Below are positions 7,389 to 8,183 of a stretch of DNA of 8,183 nt, in pieces. The translations under genes and the position numbers were made by a program. The stretch's first letter is position 1. Each line of letters opens with the position of its first letter. The stretch is from an uncultured Bacillota bacterium. Lineage in GTDB: Bacteria; Bacillota; Clostridia; UBA1381. Below the pieces are notes generated by a model that did not search any database, was not told the DNA's origin, and was given only the letters and a program-made list of their open reading frames with translations. The DNA lies in assembly GCA_949297205.1 (NCBI GenBank), contig CASFSH010000311.1:1-8183 (forward strand). Reading direction: 5' to 3'.

Positions 7389-7417
7389 ATTTTACCATGA
7401 AAACATAAATATGTCAA
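7389..7417 (-). promoter_or_regulatory. Sigma-A promoter of the GH26-like gene
   Basis: On the minus strand a perfect TTGACA (7417-7412) is followed after 17 bases by TAAAAT (7394-7389). TG one base upstream gives an extended -10 (ATGGTAAAAT). Transcription should start near 7382, giving a leader of about 34 bases. No clear operator or catabolite-repression site is visible around it. Confidence 0.85.
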
Positions 7418-7726
7418 TAAATATTACTATACTTACATTAATCTTCAAGAACATCTTATATGCTTTATTTCTCAATACTGTCTGTAAATTTTGCCTTAAT
7501 TAATTATATCTCATTCTGTTGATATTTTATATTAATTATTTACTCCTTGCTATCATTGACAATAATCTATTACAGTATACCCCAATATTATTTCATTTGT
7601 AACATTTATTATAAATTTATAAAAAATAATAATGTTATTATTATGATTAAAAATACAAAACTGCAAAATAACATAATTATCTTTTTCTAAATTCATAGTA
7701 TCCTATTGTTTTTTTCAAAGAAGAAA
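7418..7726. other. AT-rich intergenic stretch without a recognisable gene
   Basis: About 310 bp between the nagA terminator and the promoter of the GH26-like gene. It is very AT-rich with stop codons in all frames. It contains a perfect 18-bp AT palindrome (aataataa, two bases, ttattatt; 7625-7642) and a plus-strand TTGACA (7556-7561) with no properly spaced -10 box. I see no RNA gene, ORF or attachment site. Confidence 0.6.
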
Positions 7727-7751
7727 AACAGGCGAAAAATTAACGCCTGTT
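7727..7751 (-). terminator. Intrinsic terminator after nagA
   Basis: The minus-strand arms AACAGGCG (7751-7744) and CGCCTGTT (7734-7727) pair perfectly over 8 bp around a nine-base loop. The 3' arm continues into TTT then CTTC. It lies about 25 bp after the nagA stop and separates nagA from the downstream gene. Confidence 0.85.
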
Positions 7752-7776
7752 GTAAAAATTCAAAATAATATTTTTA

Positions 7777-8183
7777 TCACTTAACTAATAAAATTTTACC
7801 GTTTACTATTACTGTTTTTATATTATATTTATCATCGGTAACAATGAAATCTCCGTCATATCCCTTTTCTACCTTACCTTTTTTTACTTCGAGCATTTTT
7901 GCAGGTGTTTCTGATGCCATTTTAAAAGCATCTTTTTCGGGAATACCGAATTCAACGGCTTTTTTTACACATTCAAATAAAGTTGATGTACTTCCCGCAA
8001 GGGCACCGCCAAGAGTTCTTGCCTGAGTATTTTTTACAATTATATCCTGTCCACCGAATATATATTTACCATCAGACAATCCGGTTGCACACATAGAATC
8101 ACTGATTAGTATCATTTTGTCGGGTCCAAAAGTTTTATACAGCATTTTTATAATACTTTTATGAATATGTAACCCATCGCATA
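7777..8183 (-). CDS. nagA: N-acetylglucosamine-6-phosphate deacetylase, C-terminal part (5' end beyond the window)
   Basis: NagA removes the acetyl group from N-acetylglucosamine 6-phosphate, giving glucosamine 6-phosphate and acetate in amino-sugar recycling or uptake. The frame is open to the right edge and 134 C-terminal residues are visible; the family is about 380-390 long, so roughly the last third is present. The first visible residues, CDGLHIH, are the conserved substrate-contacting motif. ILISDSMCATGL holds the family's catalytic Asp (ISDS, usually TDA), and ARTLGGALAGSTSTLFECV matches the conserved LAGS segment. The end (GYDGDFIVTDDKYNIKTVIVNGK) is the small beta domain typical of this amidohydrolase family. 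The ATG at 8145 is internal, because homology continues upstream of it. A hairpin terminator follows. A GalNAc-6-phosphate deacetylase (AgaA) cannot be fully excluded from this fragment. Confidence 0.93.
   Translation of the reverse strand, partial: CDGLHIHKSIIKMLYKTFGPDKMILISDSMCATGLSDGKYIFGGQDIIVKNTQARTLGGALAGSTSTLFECVKKAVEFGIPEKDAFKMASETPAKMLEVKKGKVEKGYDGDFIVTDDKYNIKTVIVNGKILLVK

Noticed and set aside
7556..7580. Plus-strand TTGACA in the intergenic gap as a promoter for a small RNA
   Set aside because: The nearest -10-like TATACC is only 14 bases away, no well-spaced box follows, and nothing recognisable lies downstream on that strand.
7625..7642. AT palindrome aataataa/ttattatt as an operator or hairpin
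   Set aside because: Pure A/T simple-sequence composition in a very AT-rich gap, not close to either promoter; chance occurrence is likely.
1..8183. CRISPR array, transposon ends, tRNA, rRNA or phage genes
   Set aside because: No spaced direct repeats, terminal inverted repeats with a transposase, cloverleaf-like segments or phage-type products were seen on either strand.

Overview
The window is strongly AT-rich and every gene I can support lies on the minus strand, so transcription runs from high to low coordinates. Gene order, AT-rich codon use, strong AGGAGG-type ribosome binding sites and two TTG starts point to a low-GC Gram-positive bacterium, most likely a Clostridia member. I cannot name the genus from sequence alone.

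In order of transcription: (1) 8183-7777, the C-terminal third of nagA (N-acetylglucosamine-6-phosphate deacetylase), entering from the right edge and closed by a hairpin terminator at 7727-7751. (2) An AT-rich gap, then a near-consensus sigma-A promoter (7389-7417) driving a monocistronic gene (7348-5597). Its product is a membrane-anchored protein with an uncharacterised N-terminal region and a GH26-like glycoside hydrolase domain; a hairpin terminator (5560-5592) follows at once. (3) A second strong promoter (5444-5472) and an AT palindrome in the leader of acpP (5346-5116), the acyl carrier protein. (4) A 247-bp gap with a long GC-rich hairpin (4923-4959). (5) A tight cluster, rnc (4868-4182), a radical SAM protein gene (4195-3161) and smc (3170 to the left edge), with adjacent genes overlapping by 14 and 10 bp. 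The window cuts smc about 130 codons before its expected end.

acpP-rnc-radical SAM-smc is a familiar housekeeping arrangement in Clostridia, usually followed by ftsY, which would lie just off the left edge. It joins fatty-acid carrier supply, dsRNA processing and chromosome organisation by co-transcription, not by an obvious shared pathway. nagA (amino-sugar catabolism) and the GH26-like protein (probably acting on an extracellular glycan) form a separate carbohydrate-related stretch, but each has its own termination signal and no operon link is visible.

I found no CRISPR array, mobile element, tRNA, rRNA or recognisable riboswitch, and no convincing new multi-gene system. The least ordinary item is the GH26-like protein, with an Asn in place of the usual His before the acid/base Glu and an N-terminal domain I cannot assign.
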